A stretch of DNA of 39,305 nucleotides from Nitrospirota bacterium (GTDB lineage Bacteria; Nitrospirota; Thermodesulfovibrionia; Thermodesulfovibrionales; UBA1546), in contig JACQXD010000153.1 of the NCBI GenBank assembly GCA_016208875.1, positions 1 through 39,305 of the forward strand. The letters are read 5' to 3'. Both the position numbers and the translations under genes were made by a program. Positions 16,415 through 24,710 of the stretch are shown in pieces. Below the pieces are notes generated by a model. That model was not told the DNA's origin, made no database searches, and was given only the letters and a program-made list of their open reading frames with translations. Numbering within the stretch: the stretch's first letter is position 1; the number at the start of each line of letters is the position of its first letter.

Positions 16415-17664
16415 AAATTGAATTTATAAATAACCATACCTGTTAAAAGTTTCGGGTAAAAATATGTTGATTTCGGCGGCATACGCACCGATGACAGTGC
16501 AACCCTTTCAACATCCTCGATCCTTGTCGGGTTCAAAAAGAAGGCAGCTTCATAAAGCCCCTTTTGAACTTTCTCCGCAGTTTCTTTCAAATCCATTTCA
16601 TATTCTATATCGGTAACATGCAGCAATTTCTTAAATATTAGTTCATGGAGTATGGTAACATCAAGTCCTTTTAAGGCCGGATGCGAATCCTCGAGGCCGG
16701 CCCCCTTATGTTTTAGAATATACTGGTTGTTATTGCTATGCCGACAGAAACCAAGGGCATGTTCATATCGGGATATGCTTTCACCCATTTTTTCCATTGA
16801 TGTAAGTATCTCCACATCAAAGTATTTAGATAAAATATCAAGAGAATTCCCGGGTATCTCCCTGACAAGTCTGTGAGCCGGAAGTATTGTCAACCCACCA
16901 TCCGAAATATTGGCAAGGAACATGAGTACATAATCCCATGGTTTAGCTGATAGCTTATAGCTGATAGCTGATAGCTTATCCAGTTCCTTTTTAAATTCCA
17001 GTGCTGTTTCATATCTGTGATGGCCGTCGGCAATAAATACCGCCCTGTTCTTCAGGTCATTTTTTATGACCTCGATGTCTCCTGCATCAGCGATAGCCCA
17101 GAGCCTGTGTATCATCCCTTCCGGGTCTTTCGCCTCCATGCATGGCTGAGTTTCCCGCATAACCATGGTTATAACTCCTGATGCCTCTTTCTCAGGACTA
17201 TTGTATAAAGAGAAGATCGGACTGGTATTTGCCCTGCATGCCCGCAGCAGATTTAATCTGTCGGCCTTTGGTTTGGAGTGCGTGCACTCATGTGGATATA
17301 TACTGCCCTTTCCGAGTTCTTCAAGCCTTACAAGGCCAAAAAATCCCCTGAGTCGTTTAGGCTGTCCTCCAATGATGTACTCTATCTCATGGGCATAAAA
17401 TCCCGGTGTTTTACTCTGTAGAAGTACCTCTTTATCCAGCCATGAGTTAAGATATTCCGCAGCCCTCGTATATTTATTCTCCGAGCCGTTATCGCCTTCG
17501 AGTTCTTTTCCGAAATCAACCCGGACAATATTGTACGGACTTTTTGCAGAAAGCTGCTCCTTGTATTCGGGCGTAATAATATCGTAAGGAGGTGCAACAA
17601 CTTCCTCCCCTGAAACCTTGGACTCATTATAGAGGATCCCTCTGAAAGGAATTATCTCAGCCAT
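16411..17664 (-). CDS. DUF1015 family protein
   Basis: 417 residues, the usual size. Family marks: IIPFRGILYN and VVAPPYDIITPEYKEQL at the N-terminus, NIVRVDFGK, GIYPHE-like SIYPHECTHSKPKADRLNLL, FIADGHHRYETALEFK in the middle, and the terminal ALSSVRMPPKSTYFYPKLLTG. The family is widespread and often near serine or glycolytic genes, but its biochemical role is unproven; HPr-kinase-like ideas exist. Residues about 230-240 (LSAISYKLSA) come from an AGCTGATAGCTTA repeat in frame, right after the conserved GHHRYET helix. Confidence 0.9.
   Translation of the reverse strand: MAEIIPFRGILYNESKVSGEEVVAPPYDIITPEYKEQLSAKSPYNIVRVDFGKELEGDNGSENKYTRAAEYLNSWLDKEVLLQSKTPGFYAHEIEYIIGGQPKRLRGFFGLVRLEELGKGSIYPHECTHSKPKADRLNLLRACRANTSPIFSLYNSPEKEASGVITMVMRETQPCMEAKDPEGMIHRLWAIADAGDIEVIKNDLKNRAVFIADGHHRYETALEFKKELDKLSAISYKLSAKPWDYVLMFLANISDGGLTILPAHRLVREIPGNSLDILSKYFDVEILTSMEKMGESISRYEHALGFCRHSNNNQYILKHKGAGLEDSHPALKGLDVTILHELIFKKLLHVTDIEYEMDLKETAEKVQKGLYEAAFFLNPTRIEDVERVALSSVRMPPKSTYFYPKLLTGMVIYKFNF
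16944..16979. repeat. AGCTGATAGCT repeat inside the DUF1015 frame
   Basis: Three copies of TAGCTGATAGCTTA-like words that keep the frame and read as LSAISYKLSA on the minus strand. Confidence 0.75.
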
Positions 17665-17765
17665 TTTGTGGAAAAGTTAAAAAAGATTAAATATCATAGC
17701 ACAGGAGATTATTGAATTGCCATACGCCCTGTGCTCCAATGTCTCCGGCCTCCTCACAGTTTTAT

Positions 17766-17793
17766 TTGACATCAAATTCAGTAATCGTATAAT
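17766..17793 (+). promoter_or_regulatory. Consensus promoter of the DUF47-PiT operon
   Basis: TTGACA (17766-17771), 16 bases, TATAAT (17788-17793): both hexamers match the sigma-70 consensus. The -10 ends 7 bases before a 5-codon ORF (17801-17818) whose stop overlaps the DUF47 start codon. Confidence 0.75.
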
Positions 17794-17800
17794 CTATTTA

Positions 17801-17818
17801 ATGGTAAAATCATTATGA
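17801..17818 (+). other. Possible 5-codon leader ORF coupled to the DUF47 gene
   Basis: ATG GTA AAA TCA TTA TGA. The TGA overlaps the ATG of the DUF47 gene, and the ORF begins 7 bases after a consensus -10, where transcription should start. No Shine-Dalgarno precedes the DUF47 start. Confidence 0.35.
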
Positions 17819-18432
17819 AATTTTTCCCCAAAGAAATAGACTTTTTTGAGATATTCGACAGGGTTGCTCTAAACGTAACAAAGGCTGCTACCCTTCTTGT
17901 TTCCCTTATGGAAAACTTTGATAATATCGATGCCCGGGCAAAAGAGATATATGGCGTTGAACAGGACGGCGATATGTTGACACATGATATCATGAAAAAG
18001 CTGAATAAGACCTTTATCACCCCTATAGACCGGGAGGACCTACATGCCCTTGCATCAAGTCTTGATGACGTCCTTGACCTGATATGGGCATCTGTCGATA
18101 GACTGTCGGTGTTTAAGCTGACGGAATCAACAAAAGAGGCGATCTCGATGTCAAAAAATCTACTTACGACTGCCGAGGTCATACATAAGGCGATAAAAAA
18201 ACTTAAAGAAAAGAATTATTCCCATGTTCAGGAATACTGCATAGAGATAAACAGGCTCGAGAACAGGATAGATAGGGATTTCAGGGATGCGCTCGGAAAA
18301 TTGTTCGACGAGATTAACGACCCCATCCTTATAATTAAATGGAAAGAGATATACGAGCATCTCGAAGATGCCTCTGATAAATGTGAAGATGTTGCAAATG
18401 TCTTAGAAGCTATAGTGCTTAAGCATGCCTGA
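17815..18432 (+). CDS. DUF47 (PhoU-like) regulator of the phosphate transporter
   Basis: 205 residues, all-helical PhoU-like. The start KFFPKEIDFFEIFDRVALNV, the DxxxHDIMKKLNKTFITPID stretch and the later DREDLHALASSLDDVLDLI, with WKEIYEHLEDASDKCEDVAN near the end, match DUF47. These proteins are usually encoded with PiT transporters and are thought to modulate them, binding metals through the Asp/Glu/His-rich stretches. It overlaps the PiT gene by 8 bases. It has the best promoter of the window and a possible tiny leader ORF. Confidence 0.92.
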   Translation: MKFFPKEIDFFEIFDRVALNVTKAATLLVSLMENFDNIDARAKEIYGVEQDGDMLTHDIMKKLNKTFITPIDREDLHALASSLDDVLDLIWASVDRLSVFKLTESTKEAISMSKNLLTTAEVIHKAIKKLKEKNYSHVQEYCIEINRLENRIDRDFRDALGKLFDEINDPILIIKWKEIYEHLEDASDKCEDVANVLEAIVLKHA

Positions 18433-19411
18433 GATAATAATCCTTACCGTTGTACTTGCCTTACTCTTCGATATAAGCAATGGATGGAACGATTCTGCCA
18501 ATGCTATAGCGACTGTTGTTTCAACCAGGGTGCTAACTCCTACAAAAGCAGTGCTTCTTGCAGCAGGGATGAATATATTAGGGGCATTTCTCACGACTGC
18601 TGTTGCAAAGACCATAGGTAAAGGCGTTGTTGATCCAAAGGCTATTACGGAAATTGTTGTTGCAGCCGCACTTTTCTCGGCATTCTCATGGAATACCGCA
18701 ATGACAAGATTAGGCCTTCCTGTAAGTGCATCACATGCCCTCATCGGTGGGCTCATTGGTGCATCCGTGTCATATGGAGGATACGGTATCTTAAACACAT
18801 CAGGCCTTATCAAGATATTTTCTTCGCTTTTAATATCTCCTGTTCTTGGAATAGTCTTCGGATTTTTTCTTATGAAAGTCATATTAAAATTTTTTGGTAC
18901 ACTCCCTTCAGGGACGGTAAATAAACATTTCGGGAAACTTCAGCTCCTTTCGTCCGGATTTATGGCATTAAGTCACGGTTCAAATGATGCACAGAAAGTA
19001 ATGGGAATAATAACTCTTTCTTTGGTAAGCGGAGGGTTTCTTCATTCTGTAGATGTTCCATTCTGGGTTATATTGATTTGTGCCATTGCAATGGGGATTG
19101 GCACAGCTCTTGGGGGTTGGAAGGTAATAAAGACAATGGGCGTACACATGTTAAAACTCGAACCTGTTCATGGTTTTGCTGCGGAGACATCCGCAACAGC
19201 TATTATATTAGGAGCAAGTCACTTTGGTCTTCCTGTAAGCACAACACATGTTATAGCAACTGCTATCATGGGTGTTGGTTCTACAAAGAGGCTGTCTGCC
19301 GTTAGATGGGGAATCGCCGGTAAGATCGTACTCGCATGGGTCTTTACCCTTCCTGCATGTGCTATCCTTGCTTGGGCTATCTGTAAAGGCATTAATCTGT
19401 TAACAGGATAA
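18425..19411 (+). CDS. pitA: Inorganic phosphate transporter, PiT family
   Basis: Low-affinity phosphate/metal-phosphate symporter of the inner membrane, 328 residues with about nine or ten helices. Both family signatures are present: FDISNGWNDSANAIATVVST near the N-terminus and LSHGSNDAQKVMGIITL in the second half, each with the essential ND pair. The repeat symmetry (GLPVSASHALIGGLIGA and GLPVSTTHVIATAIMG) is the inverted duplication typical of the family. It overlaps DUF47, so the two are co-translated. Confidence 0.95.
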   Translation: MPEIIILTVVLALLFDISNGWNDSANAIATVVSTRVLTPTKAVLLAAGMNILGAFLTTAVAKTIGKGVVDPKAITEIVVAAALFSAFSWNTAMTRLGLPVSASHALIGGLIGASVSYGGYGILNTSGLIKIFSSLLISPVLGIVFGFFLMKVILKFFGTLPSGTVNKHFGKLQLLSSGFMALSHGSNDAQKVMGIITLSLVSGGFLHSVDVPFWVILICAIAMGIGTALGGWKVIKTMGVHMLKLEPVHGFAAETSATAIILGASHFGLPVSTTHVIATAIMGVGSTKRLSAVRWGIAGKIVLAWVFTLPACAILAWAICKGINLLTG

Positions 19412-19423
19412 AAATTTCATATA

Positions 19424-20203
19424 ATGATGCATGACACGAGATGCAGGATAGATACAAGATCAAAGACACGTGACATTTTTATCAGACATCCCGTATCCTG
19501 CATCGTGTATTTTGTATCACTATTTTTATTTCTACCCAATCCCGCGTATTCGGAAGTAATATTTTATGACGCGATAGCCCTTAAGAATGAGACCGTTATG
19601 TTAGAGGCACGGACAAAAGGAAAGATTTTCAGTAGGGGCGGAGAGGTTGTCGAGTTTCTTGTCGGCGGTGAATCCATAGGCAAGGTGCTCTCCGGCGGCG
19701 ATGGTTTTGCATTCAAAGAATTCATAGCTCAAAAGATAGGATTATATAAAATTGAAGCAGTCGCAGGTAAGGATAAAGATAAAGGGACACTATTATCTCT
19801 TGAAAAGGGCGCAGGCATTGTTTTTATTGATGTTGAAGGGAGTCTTCATATCCTGTCTTCCAAGGGACCACCAGAAGATAGTAAGAAAGTAATCAGGGCG
19901 ATTTCAAGGAGATTCCATGTTGTCTATCTGCAGACATTTGTTGTTGGGGTTAAGGCCATGAAAAAATGGCTTAAAGAGAACGGCTTTGTTGAGGCACCTG
20001 TGCTTTCGTGGAAAGGCGGAGATGTTTTTCAAGAGATTAGTAAAAAAGGGCTTAAGATTAAACTTATAATAGGAAGGCCGGATGTGATAGAGTCTGCAAA
20101 GGAATTTAAACAGAGGGCATTTAGCTTTATTGAGGTTGAAGGCGCAGAGGAGGTCAAGGATTGGGAGGAGATAGGGAAGAAACTGGGGGTTATGATAAAA
20201 TAG
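19424..20203 (+). CDS. Secreted protein with a HAD/LNS2-like domain
   Basis: 259 residues. A signal peptide (CIVYFVSLFLFLPNPAYS) puts it outside the inner membrane. The first part looks like a beta-rich domain (EVVEFLVGGESIGKVLSGGD). The second part resembles HAD/lipin-LNS2 folds: GIVFIDVEGSL at the position of motif I, then RFHVVYLQTFVVGVKAMKKW and LKENGFVEAPVLSW like the YxxR...WL..G segment. Motif I has Glu where the second Asp belongs, so phosphatase activity is doubtful. The codons before the signal peptide derive from an inverted repeat, so the true start may differ. It follows pitA by 12 bases and could be a phosphate-related partner. Confidence 0.6.
   Translation: MMHDTRCRIDTRSKTRDIFIRHPVSCIVYFVSLFLFLPNPAYSEVIFYDAIALKNETVMLEARTKGKIFSRGGEVVEFLVGGESIGKVLSGGDGFAFKEFIAQKIGLYKIEAVAGKDKDKGTLLSLEKGAGIVFIDVEGSLHILSSKGPPEDSKKVIRAISRRFHVVYLQTFVVGVKAMKKWLKENGFVEAPVLSWKGGDVFQEISKKGLKIKLIIGRPDVIESAKEFKQRAFSFIEVEGAEEVKDWEEIGKKLGVMIK
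19435..19507. repeat. Inverted repeat ATGCAGGATA/TATCCTGCAT
   Basis: Arms CACGAGATGCAGGATA (19435-19450) and TATCCTGCATCGTG (19494-19507). It encodes the residues before the signal peptide of the secreted HAD-like protein. Confidence 0.7.
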
Positions 20204-20261
20204 CAGTGAATGATAACATGACAGAAGATTGTCCTTCGCCATTACAATAAACGGAGCAGGT

Positions 20262-20750
20262 TTGAGAACGAAACCAATAGGCAGCGAGCCCTTTTATGAT
20301 ATCTTCGAGAGTCCGGTAGGAAGACTTTTTCTTATATTTTCCGGGAAATATCTTGCAGGAATATCCTTTGAAAAACCGACAGGTAAGAGAGGGGTGACAC
20401 CGGAATTATTCAAAAAAGAACTCAGGGGATATTTTGAGGGAAAGACCAATGAATTCAAGCAGGGCATTATCTTTTTGGAAGGGACGGATTTTGAAAAAAA
20501 AGTATGGCTTGCATTAAAGGAGATCCCCTACGGGGAAACGAAGACTTATAAATGGCTTGCCGAAAAAATAGGAAACCCCAGGGCAAACAGGGCGGTTGGT
20601 CAGGCCCTCAGCAGAAATCCGATACCCATAGTTCTTCCGTGCCATAGGGTCATAGAGTCTGACGGCTCAATCGGAGGTTACTCATCCGGGACTGACATAA
20701 AAAGAAGATTGCTCGAGATTGAATACTATAACGTTCTATCCTCTCTTTGA
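20262..20750 (+). CDS. ogt: Methylated-DNA-protein cysteine methyltransferase (O6-alkylguanine-DNA alkyltransferase)
   Basis: Suicide repair protein that moves the alkyl group from O6-alkylguanine to its own cysteine. Motifs: FESPVGRLFLIFSGKYLAGI, VWLALKEIPYGETKTYKWLA (helix-turn-helix entry), GNPRANRAVGQALSRNP with the arginine finger, the active site IVLPCHRVI, and GSIGGYSSGTDIKRRLLEIE. The frame is open from a TTG at 20229, but the family normally begins near YDIFESP; the TTG at 20262 has GGAG 5 bases upstream and is my choice. The Ada regulatory domain is absent, so this is the stand-alone form. Confidence 0.9.
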   Translation: MRTKPIGSEPFYDIFESPVGRLFLIFSGKYLAGISFEKPTGKRGVTPELFKKELRGYFEGKTNEFKQGIIFLEGTDFEKKVWLALKEIPYGETKTYKWLAEKIGNPRANRAVGQALSRNPIPIVLPCHRVIESDGSIGGYSSGTDIKRRLLEIEYYNVLSSL

Positions 20751-20853
20751 CAGTCCTTTTATATGCGGTTCAAAATTTTCTAATGTATCGCCGTTAAAGC
20801 TTTTTCAGCATGCCCGTACACCGTCTGAATATATTTTTATACAATTGATGGGT

Positions 20854-20859
20854 TATAAT
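20854..20859 (+). promoter_or_regulatory. -10 element directly before the PBP1A start
   Basis: TATAAT, then 6 bases to the ATG at 20866. The -35 region is poor. The spacing matches the leaderless pattern in this window. Confidence 0.4.
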
Positions 20860-20865
20860 TTTAAG

Positions 20866-23187
20866 ATGAGATTACACGCAGTCAGTCTTCTTATAGTCCT
20901 ATCCGTTATTACCGGTGTAGCTGTTGGAGGTTATCTTGCCGTTGCAAAGGGGATCCCTTCTATTGCCGAACTGAAACAATACAAGCCTACATCCGGTACA
21001 AGGATATATGCTGACGATGATACACTGATCGGAGAACTCAAGGTGGAAAAAGGCACATTTGTGTCTCTGGATAAAATCCCCCAACACCTTATCTCCGCGG
21101 TACTTGCTATCGAGGATTCCCGGTTCTGGAAACATAAGGGGATAGACTATATTGCCATAGGGAGGGCGCTCTTCAAGGATATAATCAATGTCGAGCTAAA
21201 AGAGGGAGCAAGCACTATAACGCAGCAGCTCGCAAAGGTTGTTTTTCTTACCCCTGAAAAGACACTGAAGAGAAAGCTTAAAGAGGCATCCCTTGCCGTA
21301 AAAATGGAAAAGAGTCTCGATAAAAAGGAGATACTGGAGCTTTATCTGAACAAGATATACTTTGGCCACGGAGCATACGGGGTTGAGATGGCGTCACGCA
21401 TATATTTTGGAAAATCCGTGAGAGATATAACCCTGGCCGAGGCTGCGATGATAGCCGCATTAATAAAAGCGCCCTCCACTTATTCCCCTTATAACAATCT
21501 TACAAGGGCAAAGGAGAGGCAGGAGACCGTTCTTTTGAGGATGGAGGAGGAGGGGTTTCTTAAGAAGCAGGAGAGGGAAAAGGCTGCAAAACAGCCTCTC
21601 TACCTATCGAACCTGAGAAGGGGACTTGAGGCGAATAACTATTTTATCGAATATGTAAGAAAATATCTTGAGGAAAAATATGGAGAGGATACGGTATATA
21701 AGGGCGGGCTGAAGGTCTTTACGACACTCGACAGGAGGATGCAGCTCGCTGCCCAGAGAGCACTGCAGGAAGGGCTCAGAGAACTCGATAAGAGGAAGGG
21801 ATGGAGAGGACCGGTAGATCATAGAGACAATATAGATATTAAAAAGGAGATGGAGGGCAAGGACGTATATAACTCCCTTATTTCAGAGAGAGATGAAGTA
21901 ACATCAGGCCTTGTGCTTAAGGTCGCCGAAAAGGATGCCGTTATTAAGACAAGGGGTATCATCGGGAGACTCTCGATAAGCGACGCCCAATGGGCAGGCA
22001 ATATTGTAGACCCTAAAACAAAACGGGTTAATGCGATTAAGGGATTCGATCTTACGAAGATACTCAGACCGGGTGATGTCGTTAAGGTGAAGGTTAAGGG
22101 TGTGAAAGGCAGGGAGATCAATCTCGGCCTCGAACAGGAGCCTGAGGTAGAAGGTGCGGTCGTTGCAGTCGAGCAGAGCACAGGGTATGTCAAGACACTT
22201 GTCGGGGGGTACGACTATGCAAAAAGCGAATTCAATCGGGCGATCTATGCAAAACGCCAGCCCGGCTCTGCATTCAAGCCGATAATATATGCTGCTGCTA
22301 TGGACAGCGGTTTTACGCCTTCAAGCGTAATAAATGATGAGCCCGTTACCTACAAATGGGGACCAAAAGGAGTCTGGACCCCGGAGAATTATGATCACAG
22401 GCACTACGGCCCGACAAGACTCCGTGAGGCACTCGCATATTCAAGGAATGTCGTTACGGTAAAACTCGTGGATGCGATTGGGGTTGATAAGATCACCGAG
22501 TTCTCAAGAGGCATAGGTCTTGAATCCGATATTCCCCATAACCTTAGTATTGCCCTCGGCAGCATAAGTGTGACGCCGTTCGAATTATGTATGGCATACA
22601 GTGTCTTCGGAAATAGCGGGACAAAGATGAAACCTATATCCATTAAATATATTACAGATTCAAAGGGAAGGATACTCGAAAGCAACGAACCTGAGGGTAC
22701 TGAGGCGATAAGCCAACAGACGGCATTCCTTATAACGTCAATGATGCGGGACGTTATAAACTATGGAACCGGCTGGAGGATAAAGGCATTAGGCAGACCT
22801 GTTGCAGGGAAGACGGGGACAACGAATGATTATAGAGATGCATGGTTTGTGGGTTATACCACAGGCATAACTGCAAGCGTATGGGTCGGGTTTGATGATA
22901 TGAGGCCGCTCGGATCGCGTGAAACGGGAGCCATGGCAGCTTCTCCCATATGGCTTAATTTTATGCGGAATGCATCGAGCAGCGGAGAGCCTTTCGATTT
23001 CCTTATCCCCGAAGGTATCGTTACTTATCCCATAGACCCTGCAACAGGGCTGCTGGTCAAAGAAGATACCGGGATCACTTTAAAGGAATTTTTCAAAGAC
23101 GGTACCCAGCCGACACAGTTTGCTGCTGCGCCTGCCTTACCGGTAATACCTGAAAAAGAAGAGACACAGAATTTAGATTTCGATTAG
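20866..23187 (+). CDS. mrcA: Class A penicillin-binding protein 1A (glycosyltransferase-transpeptidase)
   Basis: About 773 residues, bitopic inner-membrane enzyme that polymerises and crosslinks peptidoglycan. A transmembrane helix (VSLLIVLSVITGVAVGGYLA) is followed by the GT51 domain: EDSRFWKHKGID with the catalytic Glu, EGASTITQQLAK, RKLKEASLAVKMEK, ILELYLNKIYFGHGAYGVE and ALIKAPSTYSPY. After a linker of an OB-like type comes the transpeptidase: RQPGSAFKPI (S-x-x-K), YSRNVVTVKL (SxN) and AGKTGTTNDYRDAWF (KTG). I prefer the ATG at 20866; one at 20848 is also in frame. Its end overlaps the end of the convergent U32 peptidase remnant by 15 bases. Confidence 0.95.
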   Translation: MRLHAVSLLIVLSVITGVAVGGYLAVAKGIPSIAELKQYKPTSGTRIYADDDTLIGELKVEKGTFVSLDKIPQHLISAVLAIEDSRFWKHKGIDYIAIGRALFKDIINVELKEGASTITQQLAKVVFLTPEKTLKRKLKEASLAVKMEKSLDKKEILELYLNKIYFGHGAYGVEMASRIYFGKSVRDITLAEAAMIAALIKAPSTYSPYNNLTRAKERQETVLLRMEEEGFLKKQEREKAAKQPLYLSNLRRGLEANNYFIEYVRKYLEEKYGEDTVYKGGLKVFTTLDRRMQLAAQRALQEGLRELDKRKGWRGPVDHRDNIDIKKEMEGKDVYNSLISERDEVTSGLVLKVAEKDAVIKTRGIIGRLSISDAQWAGNIVDPKTKRVNAIKGFDLTKILRPGDVVKVKVKGVKGREINLGLEQEPEVEGAVVAVEQSTGYVKTLVGGYDYAKSEFNRAIYAKRQPGSAFKPIIYAAAMDSGFTPSSVINDEPVTYKWGPKGVWTPENYDHRHYGPTRLREALAYSRNVVTVKLVDAIGVDKITEFSRGIGLESDIPHNLSIALGSISVTPFELCMAYSVFGNSGTKMKPISIKYITDSKGRILESNEPEGTEAISQQTAFLITSMMRDVINYGTGWRIKALGRPVAGKTGTTNDYRDAWFVGYTTGITASVWVGFDDMRPLGSRETGAMAASPIWLNFMRNASSSGEPFDFLIPEGIVTYPIDPATGLLVKEDTGITLKEFFKDGTQPTQFAAAPALPVIPEKEETQNLDFD

Positions 23188-23489
23188 CGGCGGCTGCACA
23201 ACATTATCCCGGAAACCCTTATATCTTCTAATCAGATCATTTTGCCTGACGCCTTTCGGAATAGTGATAAAGACACTCTCCTCATTTTTTGCAGAATCTA
23301 TGCAGGCACCTTCTAAATCTTTCATAGAATCTATCTTAAATAGCGTATCTTCTAGACCAGGCGTGAGATATTCTATCTTATCACCGACATTAAGCCTGTT
23401 CCGAGATAAACGGCATCTGCTCCATAGTGGATTGCCATCCTTAATTTTTCAAAATCTCCTGCCGGTGCGAGAAGTTCAGGTTTTTTCAT
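23173..23489 (-). pseudogene. U32 family peptidase with a large internal deletion
   Basis: From the ATG at 23489 the frame reads KKPELLAPAGDFEKLRMAIH and YGADAVYLG, the exact start of U32 collagenase-like peptidases. The frame then stops at once, while another frame from about 23402 to 23173 reads NRLNVGDKIEYLTPG and continues to KDLEGACIDSAKN and VRQNDLIRRYKG, the typical C-terminal domain. Roughly 300 of about 400 residues are missing and the two ends are joined out of frame, so the protein is dead. The start overlaps the end of coaE-RFK by 14 bases, indicating they were once an operon. U32 peptidases often act in RNA hydroxylation or tRNA modification pathways; none of that is retained here. 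Confidence 0.85.
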
Positions 23490-24525
23490 GTGCAAGGATC
23501 TCTTTTGCCTTTCTTATATCCTTTTTAATCTGTGTCTCAAGAACCTTTACAAGCGGGAATTTCTTCTCATCCCTCAAACGGTCAATAAAATAAATTCTCA
23601 GTTTCTTTCCGATGAGATTCCCCGAAAAATTAAATATATGTACTTCATAACTCAAGGATGAAGCTCCGAATGTCGGGTTTTTGCCGATATTTGCAACCCC
23701 ATTATAAATCGGTAATCCGCCTGAGGCGGAGGTAAATGGGCGAATTCCGACCCTTACGGCATAGACACCTTCTTTCAAAGAAACCGACGGTTGGATTGCT
23801 ATATTTGCGGTTGGGGTATGAAGTAGTTTTCCACCTCTTCCGGCGCCTTTAATAACCCTGCCTTCGATAAAATAAGGCCTTCCAAGCAGTCTCGATGCTT
23901 CCCTTACCTTTCCATGCAGAATAAGGTCATTCACTCTTGCTTCTTCGGAAATTCTCTTGTAGATTTCCTTTACCTGAGACTTTGTATCTTCTATCGTACC
24001 GTTGTTATCTATCTTAAAATCGGCCTTCCAGATTTTTTTCTCTATCGGAAGCTGGCATCCGAGCCTCTGCTTTGCGATCTTTGGAGTTACGCCATACTCT
24101 GCAAGTCTATTTATCGCAGTTTTTTTGTTAGTGAATACGGTTATTATCCGATCGAATCTGTTTTCATAACCCCTCTCATATATCAACGACGCCTCAACAA
24201 TAAAAATCTTACGCCTGTCTTTAACTTTTTTGATAAAATCATTGATCCTTTCAAAAACCAGGGGATGAAGAATGCCCTCCAACTTAAATCTCAGGGCGGT
24301 ATCCTTAAAGATTTTTTCTGATACCTTTTCCTTATCGAGTCTGCCTTTTGCATCGAATACTCCGGAACCGAAAAACAGCTTTATCTTATCGAGTATTTTT
24401 TTTTCTTTAAGCAGATCACCCACAATCCGGTCGGCGTCGATCGTAACTGCTCCGAGCTTTCCGAAAATAGAGAGTACTGTGCTTTTACCCATTCCGAAAT
24501 TTCCTGTAAGCCCTGCGACAAGCAT
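23476..24525 (-). CDS. coaE: Fusion of dephospho-CoA kinase and riboflavin kinase domain
   Basis: 349 residues holding two complete kinase domains. Residues 1-195 match CoaE, the last step of CoA synthesis: P-loop GNFGMGKST (8-16), VTIDADRIV, LEGILHPLVF, VEASLIYERG and the terminal IDNNGTIEDTKSQVKEIYKR. Residues about 196-345 match the C-terminal riboflavin kinase half of RibF: linker helix NDLILHGKVREASRLLGRPY, EGRVIKGAGRGGKL, TPTAN (237-241), KEGVYAVRV, GVANIGKNPTFG, YEVHIFNF and the end LRDEKKFP. The FMN adenylyltransferase half of RibF is absent and CoaE stands in its place. A TCCGCCTGAGGCGGA palindrome is inserted in frame (SASGG, near 268). A promoter -10 lies 5 bases before the ATG. 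Confidence 0.88.
   Translation of the reverse strand: MLVAGLTGNFGMGKSTVLSIFGKLGAVTIDADRIVGDLLKEKKILDKIKLFFGSGVFDAKGRLDKEKVSEKIFKDTALRFKLEGILHPLVFERINDFIKKVKDRRKIFIVEASLIYERGYENRFDRIITVFTNKKTAINRLAEYGVTPKIAKQRLGCQLPIEKKIWKADFKIDNNGTIEDTKSQVKEIYKRISEEARVNDLILHGKVREASRLLGRPYFIEGRVIKGAGRGGKLLHTPTANIAIQPSVSLKEGVYAVRVGIRPFTSASGGLPIYNGVANIGKNPTFGASSLSYEVHIFNFSGNLIGKKLRIYFIDRLRDEKKFPLVKVLETQIKKDIRKAKEILAHEKT
23716..23730. repeat. Palindrome TCCGCCTGAGGCGGA inside coaE-RFK
   Basis: A 15-base near-perfect palindrome within the riboflavin kinase domain, in a loop between the GVYAVRV and YNGVANIG strands. It keeps the frame. Confidence 0.65.
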
Positions 24526-24530
24526 AAATT

Positions 24531-24536
24531 ATTATA
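24531..24536 (-). promoter_or_regulatory. -10 element directly before coaE-RFK
   Basis: TATAAT on the minus strand, 5 bases before the ATG at 24525; no clear -35. Fits the leaderless pattern. Confidence 0.4.
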
Positions 24537-24555
24537 CACCACCAGGCAGAACCAG

Positions 24556-24584
24556 TTGACATTTTCTATGACGTATGGCATAGT
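24556..24584 (+). promoter_or_regulatory. Promoter of the RRM-S21 cluster with a long leader
   Basis: TTGACA (24556-24561), 17 bases, CATAGT (24579-24584). The start codon is 126 bases further on, preceded by a very strong GAGGAGGAGAG site. The leader has complementary TCTCTCC and GAGAAGAGA tracts. Confidence 0.5.
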
Positions 24585-24710
24585 GGAGAGTAGTGAGCAT
24601 CCTCTTTTTGATCTCTCCTAAATATTATGGATAGGTTCAGAGAAGAGAAAAGCTTATAAAATTATCACAACGCAATGGCGTGGTATATACGCCGAGGAGG
24701 AGAGTAAAAA

